Of a stretch of 64,000 nt of DNA, positions 35,513 to 45,149 are shown one piece after another; the stretch's first letter is position 1, and each line of letters starts with the position of its first letter. Position numbers and translations under genes: made by a program. The stretch comes from CAZSSH01 sp964609825 (lineage in GTDB: Bacteria > Verrucomicrobiota > Lentisphaeria > Victivallales > Victivallaceae). The stretch lies in contig CAZSSH010000010.1 in NCBI GenBank assembly GCA_964609825.1, positions 558,001-622,000 on the forward strand, read 5' to 3'. The notes beneath the pieces are model-generated. The model worked only from the letters and a program-made list of their open reading frames with translations. It was not told where the DNA came from and did not search any database.

Positions 35513-37428
35513 AACCTCCCCGGTCCGCGGCCGGAGTCGGTTGATCCGCCGCCACTGCCGCCGGTACCCCAGCCGCCACCTCCGCCGCCACCGCTTACGT
35601 TGTAATAAATCGTCGGATCGGACTCGTCATTGGTAACAAAATGGTTTTGGGAGTCCAGCACCACATACAGTGTGCCGGTGCTGGTGTTATAAAACCGCGT
35701 CGCCATGCCGCCATGGATGTAATCACGCGTTTTTTGACTCAGTCCGGCCCCGACCCGGGCATCGCGCAACGTAAAAATCTGGACTTGCTGCAACCATCCC
35801 GGGCCGTAAGGGTTGGACTGCTGATAATGATAAGTTTTGTCAGTAAAAAACGACTGGGCGTTGCCCTGATTGGCATTGTCAAACTTGGCAACATCAAAAT
35901 CGGGATTGTACCCGTAATAACGGAACCCTTTGCCATCGCACAGCTTTTTGAGCGCATAATAATAGTTGGAGTCCACCCATGCCGGCGGCACCTCGTCCAG
36001 TGTGTTTTGCTGACTCAACCAACGCAAAAAGACATCCAATTTGGTGAGATTAAAACGCATCACCGACAAATTGTACGGCTCCGGCATATACGTCGGCACC
36101 GCCGCCACTTCCGAAAAAACCGGCAAAATCAGCGGAATCTCGATCGGCGGTTTGTTGTCCTCCAGTTTGCCGAAAGCTTTGGCGGCTACCCCCGGCCGGT
36201 AATCGTCAATATTCGTATCTCCCCCCGAGCTGACCGCCGAGCGGCGGCTGCCGATTCGTATATCCTGATTGGGGTTATAATTTTTTACATTTTTACCGAC
36301 GCCGTAACGCGAAACGATGTCCATATTGACATAGCTCTCGACATAGGCGCAGGGGCCCTCATATATGTACTCCGATTTAAAGGGGCGGCGCAACACATCG
36401 CCGTAAAACCAATATTGGTAATGGTTTTCGTCATAATCACTGTAAGTGTCCCGGAAATACTCGGGGAACCATAATTCGTCATAAACGCACCAGCGCAGAT
36501 TGTCAAACACATTTTCCTCGGCCCACACCGTCTGCTGGGGCATCATATCCACCAGATACGGCCGGCTGTGATTGTAATAATCATTTGACCGGTAATCCAC
36601 CGGATGATTGTCATACTTCACGCCGAGCGTAAAAATCTCGCTCTCCTTGGGGAAACCGCTGTAGGTGTAGTCGATATCCCACCATTTCCCGTCAAAATCA
36701 CTGTCAGTCCAGTTTTTGACAAAGCGGTAGAGTTTTCCACGCCAGGGTGTTTGCGTCGGCGGGTCGCCGGCGGCGATTTCATTGGCATGGCGCCAAATCT
36801 CGTCATACAAAGCTTGCAACGCCAGCTCCGACGGATCCACGTGCGGCAGTCCGGCCATCCGCGAATTGGGCGAAATGGCAACTCCGTTTTGAATGATGTC
36901 GGAAATCAGCCAAATATAGTTATCTTTCCAGTTATAATTATTGATCGGAGCACCGTTGTAGTAACGCGGGTCAGAGTTAACCATATTGAGGTAATGATCC
37001 AAATTATACTCAGGGTGACCGTTGATGCCGTTGGCCTTGGCGGCCTGATTGGCGGCGGCAAAGCCGACCAGGGGACCGGTAAAGCTCACCCGGGTCTGCA
37101 TTTCGGTCAACAAATCGGCCCGTGACTTCAACACGTTGTAGATAACCACCGCACTCACTTTTTGAGGATCGGTCGATTTGCCGTCCTGCCATTTGCCGTC
37201 GTCGTAGAGCAAACTCTCGCAAGCTTTGATGAGATTGATTTCGCCGATGAGGTTGAGCGACTCCTTTTGCCATTTGGCGCCGGTCAAAGCCGCGGCCTGC
37301 TGGGCCGTGCTGACCTTGATTTTGCTGCGGATCACATTGTGAATGTCAAACAAAAACAAGATGCCCAGCAACACCATCACCATCATGATGACACCGACAA
37401 TCAATACCTGACCGCTTTGCCTTTTCAT
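35509..37428 (-). CDS. TadG-like protein with glycine-rich tail
   Basis: 639 residues. The N-terminal RQSGQVLIVGVIMMVMVLLG is a TadG-like pilin-type helix, followed by KIKVSTAQQAAALTGAKW, the common TadG/TadE post-helix block. The long exported region is Tyr/Asn/Asp-rich and ends in a Gly-rich tail (seven Gly in a row). The ATG at 37428 follows GGAGG; the frame open to 37542 reads through the adjacent gene and is spurious. The upstream gene ends one base before this ATG. Confidence 0.72.
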   Translation of the reverse strand: MKRQSGQVLIVGVIMMVMVLLGILFLFDIHNVIRSKIKVSTAQQAAALTGAKWQKESLNLIGEINLIKACESLLYDDGKWQDGKSTDPQKVSAVVIYNVLKSRADLLTEMQTRVSFTGPLVGFAAANQAAKANGINGHPEYNLDHYLNMVNSDPRYYNGAPINNYNWKDNYIWLISDIIQNGVAISPNSRMAGLPHVDPSELALQALYDEIWRHANEIAAGDPPTQTPWRGKLYRFVKNWTDSDFDGKWWDIDYTYSGFPKESEIFTLGVKYDNHPVDYRSNDYYNHSRPYLVDMMPQQTVWAEENVFDNLRWCVYDELWFPEYFRDTYSDYDENHYQYWFYGDVLRRPFKSEYIYEGPCAYVESYVNMDIVSRYGVGKNVKNYNPNQDIRIGSRRSAVSSGGDTNIDDYRPGVAAKAFGKLEDNKPPIEIPLILPVFSEVAAVPTYMPEPYNLSVMRFNLTKLDVFLRWLSQQNTLDEVPPAWVDSNYYYALKKLCDGKGFRYYGYNPDFDVAKFDNANQGNAQSFFTDKTYHYQQSNPYGPGWLQQVQIFTLRDARVGAGLSQKTRDYIHGGMATRFYNTSTGTLYVVLDSQNHFVTNDESDPTIYYNVSGGGGGGGWGTGGSGGGSTDSGRGPGRF

Positions 37429-37429
37429 G

Positions 37430-37963
37430 TCAATCCTCCAGATAGATTTGGGCGTGGTTAAACGTGGACACCGTTGATTTGGGATCCGGGTTATCGCTGA
37501 TCCCCAAAGGCTTGGCCATGTTTTGATGCAGCATCGGCGCATTTAAAAGCTGAACGGTGACGGCGGCCTCCTCTTTGGGCTCCTGTCCGTAAATTTGCAG
37601 ATAAGGACCCGAGTTGGTAGGCAGCCAGTACTCAAAGGTTACGCCGCTGGCATCGCCGTAAATCATGTATTTTTCGGCCATGTCGCTCCACGAGGATCCA
37701 CTCAGCTGAGGCTTGCCGGAGATGCTCATTGCCGCCACCCTGGCACCGCGGTAGACAAAATTGTAGTCAAAGCCGAGCGACAACCCCCGCCCGGCGCAAA
37801 ATGCCGAATAGTCGCAGACCAGCCGGTTGACGCTCCAAAAGTAGATTTGAATCAGTGAAAAAAAGACCAAAAAAAGAATGCAAATTGCCAGGACACCCTC
37901 AAAGGTGGTGGTACCCCGCTGGCGTTTTTTTTGCCATTTTGCTGGTCTGCGGCACATCATCAT
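37430..37963 (-). CDS. TadE-like pseudopilin
   Basis: 177 residues. A basic N-terminus (KWQKKRQRGTTTFEG) precedes a hydrophobic helix with the T-x-x-F-E motif (Glu at the pilin +5-like position), as in TadE proteins, and a small exported domain with two Cys. GGAGA stands before the ATG at 37963; the TTG at 37969 is the only alternative. First gene of a trio leading into the pncC-type gene. Confidence 0.7.
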   Translation of the reverse strand: MMMCRRPAKWQKKRQRGTTTFEGVLAICILFLVFFSLIQIYFWSVNRLVCDYSAFCAGRGLSLGFDYNFVYRGARVAAMSISGKPQLSGSSWSDMAEKYMIYGDASGVTFEYWLPTNSGPYLQIYGQEPKEEAAVTVQLLNAPMLHQNMAKPLGISDNPDPKSTVSTFNHAQIYLED

Positions 37964-38020
37964 GGTCAACTCTCCGCATCGCCGGCCCCGGATGCCGGCA
38001 GTCGTTTCCGGGCAATTACA

Positions 38021-39694
38021 TCAGTGGTTTTCCCAACCGTTTTCGCCGGTTTCGGCATGGCGGCGCAACACATCGCGCTTGATCTTGCCGCTGAACGTCT
38101 TAGGGAAACTGTTGATAAACTCGATTTCGCGCGGGTACTTATATGGCGCGGTCTCGTGCTTGACAAAACTTTGCAACTCGCGCACCAAGGACTCTGTGGG
38201 CTCAAAGCCGGGCTTTAAGGAAACATAAGCCTTGACTTTGGCACCGCGCAACGGGTCGGGCGCACCCACCACCGCCACCTCCAGCACCGACGGGTGCTTG
38301 GCCATCACCTCCTCAACCTCCGAGGGGCCGATGCGGTACCCGGAACTCTTGATAATGTCATCGGCGCGGCCGATAAACCAAAAGTAACCGTCCTTGTCAC
38401 GGTAGGCCCGGTCGCCGGTGTAATAAAAACCGTTGACGAAACACTTCTCATTTTCGGCATCGTTATACATATACTTTTCAAACAAACCGACCGGCCGGTC
38501 GGATAACTCCAACGCGATGCGCCCGTCTTCCCCGTCCGGCACCTTATTGCCGTTGTCATCATGGATTTGAATGTGCCATCCCGGCGCCGCCACTCCCATC
38601 GAGCCGGGTTTGATCTCGCAGTCGCAAAAGGTGCCGATCATACAAACGGTTTCGGTCTGACCATAGCCCTCGCGGATTTTGAGATGAGTGCTCTCAGCCC
38701 AAATCCGCATGGTCTCGGTCTGCATTGCTTCCCCGGCGGTGGTACACTGTCTTAATTCACTGAAATCAAACTTGCTTAAATCGTTGAGTGTCAGCATTCG
38801 GTACACCGTCGGCGGCGCACAGAAACTCGTAATTTCATATTTTTCCAACAGCGGCAACAACTCTTCGGCGTGAAATTTGCCGCGAATGTCATAAACAAAC
38901 ACGCATGCGCCAAGGAGCCACTGCCCGAAATAATTGCCCCAGAGATTCTTGCCCCAGCCGGTGTCGGAGACGGTAAAATGCAAATCATTTTGCGTGAGCC
39001 CGTGCCATAATTTGGCGGTAATCAAATGCCCAAGCGGGTAATCAAAGGTATGCAGCACCATTTTAGGGAACTTGCTGGTACCGCTCGTAAAAATCAAAAG
39101 CATCGGATCGCCGGACTTGGTCGCAATCTTAAACGGATACTTCACTGCATGCCGCGACAGCAGGGAGCTGCGGCCGTTGACCGCCTCCAAATAGCTGATC
39201 CAGCCCGGGCGCTCTCCGTCCACCACCAAACGCAAGGTCAAACTCGGGCACTCCTCGTCAATTTCGTCAAATTTATAGGCATTCTCCGAGTCGGTGATTA
39301 CCATTTTAAACTTGCCGCTTTTGATCCTGTGGGCGATATCCGCCGGAGTCAACAAGGTCGGTGACGGACACTGGACCGCACCAAGTTTGATCAGTGCCAG
39401 CGAAAAAATCCACCACTCCGGCAATCGCGGCAGCATCAGAAACACCCGGTCACCTTTGACAATCCCATTTTTGATCAGTAAATTGGCCGCCTGATTGGAC
39501 AATTTGCTGAAATCGTGAAAGGTAAACCGACGTTCGGCCATATGCTGATTGACCCAAATCATCGCCAGTTTGTTGCGATCCTTGGCGGCGATGCGGTCCA
39601 CAACATCATAACCGAAATTAAAATATTCTCCACTTTTTACCGGAAAATCGAACTCCTGGGCACTGCTTGCGCCGCTCTTTTTATTGTTACTCAT
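38021..39694 (-). CDS. acyl-CoA synthetase (AMP-forming), medium-chain type
   Basis: 557-residue ANL-family ligase. It has the phosphate loop FTSGTSKFPKMV, the CAPPTVYRM and EGYGQTE blocks, the GDRAYRDKDGY hinge region and the C-terminal Lys in FPKTFSGKI. The overall layout resembles medium-chain acyl-CoA ligases of the ACSM/Acs family; the natural acid is unknown. It lies next to the Tad-like trio but has its own promoter-like sequence, so no shared role is claimed. Confidence 0.88.
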   Translation of the reverse strand: MSNNKKSGASSAQEFDFPVKSGEYFNFGYDVVDRIAAKDRNKLAMIWVNQHMAERRFTFHDFSKLSNQAANLLIKNGIVKGDRVFLMLPRLPEWWIFSLALIKLGAVQCPSPTLLTPADIAHRIKSGKFKMVITDSENAYKFDEIDEECPSLTLRLVVDGERPGWISYLEAVNGRSSLLSRHAVKYPFKIATKSGDPMLLIFTSGTSKFPKMVLHTFDYPLGHLITAKLWHGLTQNDLHFTVSDTGWGKNLWGNYFGQWLLGACVFVYDIRGKFHAEELLPLLEKYEITSFCAPPTVYRMLTLNDLSKFDFSELRQCTTAGEAMQTETMRIWAESTHLKIREGYGQTETVCMIGTFCDCEIKPGSMGVAAPGWHIQIHDDNGNKVPDGEDGRIALELSDRPVGLFEKYMYNDAENEKCFVNGFYYTGDRAYRDKDGYFWFIGRADDIIKSSGYRIGPSEVEEVMAKHPSVLEVAVVGAPDPLRGAKVKAYVSLKPGFEPTESLVRELQSFVKHETAPYKYPREIEFINSFPKTFSGKIKRDVLRRHAETGENGWENH

Positions 39695-39773
39695 CCTTAC
39701 TCACTTTTTTGATTTCATCCCCTGGCTCGGTGGCAAAAATTCGTCATCATGAGCGGGTTATTCTTTATTTACT

Positions 39774-39801
39774 ACTATACACCAATTTGCTGAAATCTCA
39801 A
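39774..39801 (-). promoter_or_regulatory. candidate promoter for the acyl-CoA synthetase gene
   Basis: TTGAGA (39796-39801) and TATAGT (39774-39779) on the minus strand with 16 bases between, in the 123-base gap after uvrC. Predicted leader about 70 bases. Confidence 0.55.
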
Positions 39802-39817
39802 ACTTTTTCGCCTTTAT

Positions 39818-41395
39818 TTACAAACTTTCTTTGATTTTTTGAGCAAGTGCCAGCCCGAGGCCGGGCACCTTGGCGGCAATTTCCTCGGCGGAGAGTTTGC
39901 GAAGCTCGCGGATTGAACCGACGGTCTTTAAAATTTCCTTTTTGCGAATATCGCCGATCCCGGGAATTTCGTCCAATTTGGACTCGGAAATGCGCTTCAA
40001 GCGCAACTCGCGGTGAAAACTTACCGCAAAACGGTGCGCCTCATCGCGCAGGGCTTGAATGATTCGCAAGCCGGGATGATGCCGGTCAAGCAAGATGGGC
40101 TCACTGCGGCCGGGGATAAAGATTTCCTCATTGCGTTTGGCAAGGCCGATCACTGCCAAAGGCGGGCAGCCGACCTCGATCAGGGCGGTAATTGCACTGG
40201 AAAGCTGCCCCTTGCCGCCGTCAATCACCACCAAGTCAGGCAGCTCGCGCTTTTCCTCCAGCAGTCGCTTAAAATGGCGGCAGAGGACCTCATGCATGGT
40301 TGCAAAGTCATCGGCCTGATCGACGGTTTTGATTTTGAAACGCCGGTAATTGGCGCGGTCGGGCTTGCCGTCCTGCATCGCCACCATCCCGGCGACGGCA
40401 GTTTGCCCGAGTATGTTGGAGTTGTCAAAACAGATGATTTTACGCGGCAGCGCCGACAACGCCAACGCGTCGGCAAGCGCCCGCACCGCCGGCATCCCGA
40501 GATCGTAGCCGGGAAGCTCCGGCCGCTCAAAACTGCGGTTGCGTGTACCGAAAACCGCCTCCAGATTGCTCAGCAAGTCGCGGTATTGGGCGGCCTTTTC
40601 AAACCGCTGATTGGCGGCGTATCCGGCCATTTTTTGGCGGACATCGTCACACAATGGGCCGATGTCGCCATTGAGGACCTTTAACGCCGCGTCAAGCTTT
40701 TTGCCGTAATCCTCACAGCTGATGTCACCGGTGCACGGAGCCGAGCAATCTTTGACGATGCGCTTGAGGCAGCGCTTTTTGGTATCCTCATTGGGCTCGG
40801 AGTCCTTGCAGGCGCGCAAGCCGAAGTAAGCGAGCAAAAACTCCAGTGTGAGTTTCAAGGCGCTGCCCTTGGGAAACGGGCCAAAATAAAGCGCATTGTC
40901 ATTTTTTTTGATGCGGGCAAGTTTCAGCGTAGGGAATTTCTCGCTCCAGTCAACCTTGAGGAGCAAATAGCGCTTGTCGTCGCGCATCAAAATATTGTAG
41001 TGCGGAGCAAAATCTTTGATGAGGCGCGACTCCAAAATCAGCGCCTCGTCCTCGCTTCTGACAATCTCGATCGACCAGTCGTCAATCGAGTTGATCAACG
41101 ACCGAAGTTTCCCGTCCGCCATTTTTTGGCGGGCGGGCTGAAAATAGGAGCTCAGACGCTTGCGTAAATTTAAGGCTTTGCCAACGTAAATCACCTTGCC
41201 GAACCGGTCCCGAAACACGTAGACCCCCGGCTTGTCCGGTACTTCCGATGGATGAAACTCCTTAATTTTTACATCGCCTCCGGCGTCTGGATGGTTAAAG
41301 TCTGCAAACCGTCGACCAAAATCAGGCGCACCGCTTCGGCCAAAGCCAGCCGGGCGCGGATCAAAGCCTCGCTCTCTGCCGCCAGCACCGGGCAC
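39818..41395 (-). CDS. uvrC: excinuclease ABC subunit C (short)
   Basis: Nucleotide excision repair nuclease. It shows the GIY-YIG domain (KPGVYVFRD, VIYVGKALNLRKR), the UVR domain (NQRFEKAAQYRDLL), the RNase H-like domain with CFDNSN and IDGGKGQ, and paired helix-hairpin-helix motifs at the end. The family's DISH is DNSN here, but its Asp is kept. The only standard start in frame is the GTG at 41395, 127 bases inside argS, and its first 40 residues look like shadow translation. Homology suggests initiation near 41266-41272, where only GTA or ATT is available. From there the protein has about 482 residues, shorter than the usual 600. Confidence 0.9.
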   Translation of the reverse strand: MPGAGGRERGFDPRPAGFGRSGAPDFGRRFADFNHPDAGGDVKIKEFHPSEVPDKPGVYVFRDRFGKVIYVGKALNLRKRLSSYFQPARQKMADGKLRSLINSIDDWSIEIVRSEDEALILESRLIKDFAPHYNILMRDDKRYLLLKVDWSEKFPTLKLARIKKNDNALYFGPFPKGSALKLTLEFLLAYFGLRACKDSEPNEDTKKRCLKRIVKDCSAPCTGDISCEDYGKKLDAALKVLNGDIGPLCDDVRQKMAGYAANQRFEKAAQYRDLLSNLEAVFGTRNRSFERPELPGYDLGMPAVRALADALALSALPRKIICFDNSNILGQTAVAGMVAMQDGKPDRANYRRFKIKTVDQADDFATMHEVLCRHFKRLLEEKRELPDLVVIDGGKGQLSSAITALIEVGCPPLAVIGLAKRNEEIFIPGRSEPILLDRHHPGLRIIQALRDEAHRFAVSFHRELRLKRISESKLDEIPGIGDIRKKEILKTVGSIRELRKLSAEEIAAKVPGLGLALAQKIKESL

Positions 41396-43056
41396 TCGCG
41401 GTAAAAACGGTTAAAGGCTTTGGCCAAATCCAAGAGATACTCGGCCAAACTCGAGCAGTCTTTGCGACCGGCCGCATATTGCAGCGCCTCGGGGTAGCCC
41501 CCGGCCAGTACGGCGAGCGACTTCTCCTCATCGCGCCCGAGAAGCGACCAGTCGGCGTTTTCCGGCCGGATGCCGCGCTCAAGGCCCTTGCGCATAATCG
41601 ACTGGATGCGTGCGGCCGCGTATTGGACATAAGGACCGGTATCCCCCTCAAAACGGATTGAGGCCGCCGGGTCAAACATAATGGTGGTCTTGGGGTTGAA
41701 TTTTAGCAGCATAAACTTTAACGCCCCCAGCCCGATAATTTCGCCGCGACTCCGCAAATCGGCCTCGCTGACACTGCCGTCAGCGGCGCGCTCTTTGCAT
41801 GCCTCGTAAGCAAGGTTGGACATTTCATCAAACAAGTCGTCGGCGTCGACCACGGTGCCCTCGCGGCTTTTCATCTTGCCGGTCGGGAGATTGACCATCC
41901 CGTAGGACAAGTGGTAAAGATTGTCCGCCCATGGGTAGCCGAGCTTTTTCATAATCTCAAAGAGCATCTGAAAGTGGAGGTTTTGCTCATCGCCCACCAC
42001 CCAAATCATGCTTCCGGGGTGATAATCGTTGTACTTAAGGAGCGTGGTGCCGATGTCCTGCGTAATGTAAACGCTGGTGCCGTCGGAGCGCAGCACGACT
42101 TTGTTGCCGAGCTTGCCCAAGTCAACGCACACCGCACCGTCGGGCCGCTTAAAAAAGACGCCGCGGGCCAAACCGTCGGCAACGATGTCTTTGCCGAGCA
42201 AATAAGTATTGCTCTCCAAATAAGTGTGATCAAAAGTAATACCGATGCGCTTGTAGGTTTGATCAAAACCGGTAAAGACCCAACCATTCATCTCTTTCCA
42301 CAAAGCGATGACTTCCGGGTTGCCGGCTTCCCAATCCTGAAGCATCTTTTGAGTTTTGGCACCCAAGTCGGTCTCGAGAAACAAATCCTCGTCGCTCTTG
42401 TCGGCAAATTCGGGGCGCATGGTGCGCAACTCTTTTAACTCGGCACTGAGCATTTTGTTGTACTCAACGTAAAATTTGCCGACCAGGTGATCGCCCTTGA
42501 TACCGGTCGACGCGGGCGTACAACCGTTGCCGGTGAGCAAATAAGCCATCATCGATTTACAAATATGGATGCCGCGGTCATTGACCAAGTTAATCTCAAT
42601 GACATCATGGCCGACGCGCTTTAACAAAGAAGCCAGAGACATCCCCAAAGTATTGTTGCGGACATGCCCCAAGTGCTGCGGCTTGTTGGTGTTGGGAGCG
42701 GAAAACTCGATCAAAATGCGTTCGCGTTTGCAGTCGGCAAATTTGGCGCTTTTGAGCAACCGCGGCATGTCGGCCACCGTGTCGGCAAACAACGCCGCGG
42801 GCTTGACTGTGACGTTGACAAAGGCCTTGACCGCTTGGGCATCGGCCACCGCGGCATGCGCTTTTAAGTAATCGGCGACTTCGGCGGCCAACGCCATCGG
42901 GTTGCCGCAAGCCTTGGCGAAACGGAAACAATTGACGGTCAAGTCGCCGGTCATGCCCTCCGGGCAACGCTCGGACTCAATGACGAAATTTTCCCCGAGT
43001 TTCGGATATTTGGCGACCAAAAACTGCTCAAGATCGGTTAAAAAGGTATATTTCAT
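41269..43056 (-). CDS. argS: arginyl-tRNA synthetase
   Basis: Class I aminoacyl-tRNA synthetase of 595 residues. The N-terminal additional domain precedes the signature HLGH at 128-131 and the GKMKSREGTVV block that corresponds to KMSKS, then the DALR-type C-terminal anticodon domain with FNRFYREC. Starts 6 bases after manA's stop. Confidence 0.96.
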   Translation of the reverse strand: MKYTFLTDLEQFLVAKYPKLGENFVIESERCPEGMTGDLTVNCFRFAKACGNPMALAAEVADYLKAHAAVADAQAVKAFVNVTVKPAALFADTVADMPRLLKSAKFADCKRERILIEFSAPNTNKPQHLGHVRNNTLGMSLASLLKRVGHDVIEINLVNDRGIHICKSMMAYLLTGNGCTPASTGIKGDHLVGKFYVEYNKMLSAELKELRTMRPEFADKSDEDLFLETDLGAKTQKMLQDWEAGNPEVIALWKEMNGWVFTGFDQTYKRIGITFDHTYLESNTYLLGKDIVADGLARGVFFKRPDGAVCVDLGKLGNKVVLRSDGTSVYITQDIGTTLLKYNDYHPGSMIWVVGDEQNLHFQMLFEIMKKLGYPWADNLYHLSYGMVNLPTGKMKSREGTVVDADDLFDEMSNLAYEACKERAADGSVSEADLRSRGEIIGLGALKFMLLKFNPKTTIMFDPAASIRFEGDTGPYVQYAAARIQSIMRKGLERGIRPENADWSLLGRDEEKSLAVLAGGYPEALQYAAGRKDCSSLAEYLLDLAKAFNRFYRECPVLAAESEALIRARLALAEAVRLILVDGLQTLTIQTPEAM

Positions 43057-43062
43057 AATCGC

Positions 43063-44070
43063 TTACAACGTGGTTTTTAAGACGGTGCATTGTTTCTTTA
43101 AGGGCTCAATGATATACGCGCCGAGACACGCGGGCAACAGCGCGGTTTCACCGACGCCAAGCTCGACCAAATGCTCCGGCTTGCCGACCTTGACGGGAGC
43201 ATTGATGGCGCTCACCATGTGGAAGCTCTTGGAGGATGCGGTATCGTCATTCCACACACCGGTCAGACGCAAATCGTCGACGCTGAAGAAACGGCAGTTG
43301 TTGACCACCGAAAACTTTCGGTTGTGCCCGGCCTGATCCGAAGCGCCGGCGATCCGCGGCGACGTGCGGTTCATAAAGTTGATCGACTTGAGTCCCAAAT
43401 CGACGTGCAGCTCGCGCGGCTTGCCGTTGTCATCGACCCGGCCCCAGTCGCTGACGCGGTAGGTGGTGTCGCTGTTTTGCTGGATTTCCAAAATCAGGTT
43501 GCCGCCGCCGATGGCATGCAAAGTTCCGGAGGTGATAAAATAAGCATCCCCGACCATTGAGGGGTAGACTTGCAGCAAATCCTCGACCGACGGATCGTTG
43601 AGCCGCTCTTTGAGCTGCTGCTTGGTGGCACGGCCGTGGAGACCAGCCAAAATTTTGGCATTGTCTCTGGCAGCGACGATGTACCACATCTCAGTCTTGG
43701 GTTCGGCTCCGTTTTTAAGCTGGGCGCAGACGCTCTCGTCGGGGTGCACCTGCAATGACAGACGCTCCCCGGCATCGATAAGTTTGACCAACAACGGGAA
43801 ACGTGACGCATTGGCGGCCTTGGCCCCCAGGAGCTGCCGTCCGTAATGACGCACGACTTCGCTCAATTTGGCCCCGGCCAATTCGCCGTTGGCAATCACA
43901 CTGTCCTCGCCCTCACGATCAACAATCTCCCATGATTCACCCACCGGCGCCAGCTCGCCGGGCACACTGCGGTGCAGCACGTCGGTCATCAGTGTCCCGC
44001 CCCAGATCCGCCGTTGATAAATCGGGGTAAACTTCAACGGATACAACTCGCTTGATTCCACAAATTTCAT
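43063..44070 (-). CDS. manA: mannose-6-phosphate isomerase, class I
   Basis: 335 residues. The cupin metal site is visible in SLQVHPDE and KTEMWYI with the later FITSGTLHAIGGG, as in Bacillus-type ManA. It interconverts mannose-6-phosphate and fructose-6-phosphate. The ATG at 44070 follows GGAGAAA; the frame from 44103 is not needed. The upstream thioesterase ends one base before it. Confidence 0.92.
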   Translation of the reverse strand: MKFVESSELYPLKFTPIYQRRIWGGTLMTDVLHRSVPGELAPVGESWEIVDREGEDSVIANGELAGAKLSEVVRHYGRQLLGAKAANASRFPLLVKLIDAGERLSLQVHPDESVCAQLKNGAEPKTEMWYIVAARDNAKILAGLHGRATKQQLKERLNDPSVEDLLQVYPSMVGDAYFITSGTLHAIGGGNLILEIQQNSDTTYRVSDWGRVDDNGKPRELHVDLGLKSINFMNRTSPRIAGASDQAGHNRKFSVVNNCRFFSVDDLRLTGVWNDDTASSKSFHMVSAINAPVKVGKPEHLVELGVGETALLPACLGAYIIEPLKKQCTVLKTTL

Positions 44071-44071
44071 T

Positions 44072-44473
44072 TTATTTCTCCATATATTTTTCACAGGCGT
44101 CAATCAGCATTTGCGGCATGCGAATTACTTTTTTATCACGATTGACACTGACTAAAACGACATAACCTTTGACCAACAGCTCCTCATTGCGCCAAACTTC
44201 GGAGTCGATCACCAGCCGCACGCCCTTAATCTCGGTCACGCGCGAACAAAAGGTGAGCAAATCGTCATATTTGGCTGAGCCAAGGTATTTGCAAGTCGCC
44301 TCCGAAACCGGGAGATAGCACCCCAACTCCTCGAGTTTGCTGTAAGGGAGTCCGGCGCTGCGCAGCATCTCGGTGCGGCTTCGCTCAAAGTACTCCAAGT
44401 AATTGGCATAATACACGACGCCCATTTGATCGGTGTCCGCATACGGGACGCGATATTCGATTTTGTGCGGCAT
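44072..44473 (-). CDS. acyl-CoA thioesterase, YbgC/FadM type
   Basis: 133-residue single hotdog domain with the YbgC signature RVPYADTDQMGVVYYANYL containing the catalytic Asp, followed by FERSRTEMLR. YbgC enzymes hydrolyse acyl-CoA and associate with ACP or the Tol-Pal region; no tol genes are adjacent. Overlaps or abuts manA by one-base spacing, in the cmk-manA operon. Confidence 0.9.
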   Translation of the reverse strand: MPHKIEYRVPYADTDQMGVVYYANYLEYFERSRTEMLRSAGLPYSKLEELGCYLPVSEATCKYLGSAKYDDLLTFCSRVTEIKGVRLVIDSEVWRNEELLVKGYVVLVSVNRDKKVIRMPQMLIDACEKYMEK

Positions 44474-44485
44474 TTTTAACCATCC

Positions 44486-45145
44486 TTATATTATTGGCGC
44501 GCAGTCAAAAGCGACCGCCGCTTTGATTTTATCCACCACCTGATCGATGGTATCGCTGGAGGTATCCACATAAACAGCATCAGCGGCCTGTTTGAGCGGC
44601 GCCGTCGCCCGGGTGGAATCCTGCAAATCGCGCTCGGCGATTTCCCGCGCAACTTTGTCCAGCGAGGCGTCCGACGGAACTTCCCCCGTTTGGGCAAACC
44701 GCCGTTTGGCGCGGACCAAAGGACTTGCGGTAACAAAAAACTTATATTTGGCATCGGGAAAAATCACCGTGCCGATGTCCCTGCCCTCCATGACAATAAA
44801 ACGCTCTCCGACAAAATTGCGCTGCAAGTCCAAAAGATAATTGCGCACCTCCGGCGAAGTGGCGACCAAACTCGCACCGTTGGCAACCTCGGGCGAACGG
44901 ATTTCGTCGCCGACCGTCTTGCCGTTGAGACAAAGATCAGGCCCCTGATAACTGATCTTGAGCGTCCGCAAATAAGCGTCGCTCAAATGAGCCAAATCCT
45001 GCTTGTCGCACAAGGCCTGATAGGCCACCGCGCGGTAAAGGCTGCCGGTATTGACATAGGTGATCCCCAACTCTTTGGCCAAACGTTTGGCCACCGTGCT
45101 CTTGCCCGAAGCGGCCGGCCCGTCAATTGCAATCACGTTGGTCAT
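44486..45145 (-). CDS. cmk: cytidylate kinase
   Basis: 219 residues. Walker A is GPAASGKST at the N-terminus, followed by the CMP-binding YVNTGSLYRA and the MEGRDIGTVIFPDA block, all family features. It phosphorylates CMP and dCMP. The ATG at 45145 begins the family N-terminus; the longer frame to 45241 is not supported. Four bases separate it from the stop of the preceding hypothetical gene. Confidence 0.95.
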   Translation of the reverse strand: MTNVIAIDGPAASGKSTVAKRLAKELGITYVNTGSLYRAVAYQALCDKQDLAHLSDAYLRTLKISYQGPDLCLNGKTVGDEIRSPEVANGASLVATSPEVRNYLLDLQRNFVGERFIVMEGRDIGTVIFPDAKYKFFVTASPLVRAKRRFAQTGEVPSDASLDKVAREIAERDLQDSTRATAPLKQAADAVYVDTSSDTIDQVVDKIKAAVAFDCAPII

Positions 45146-45149
45146 TTTT

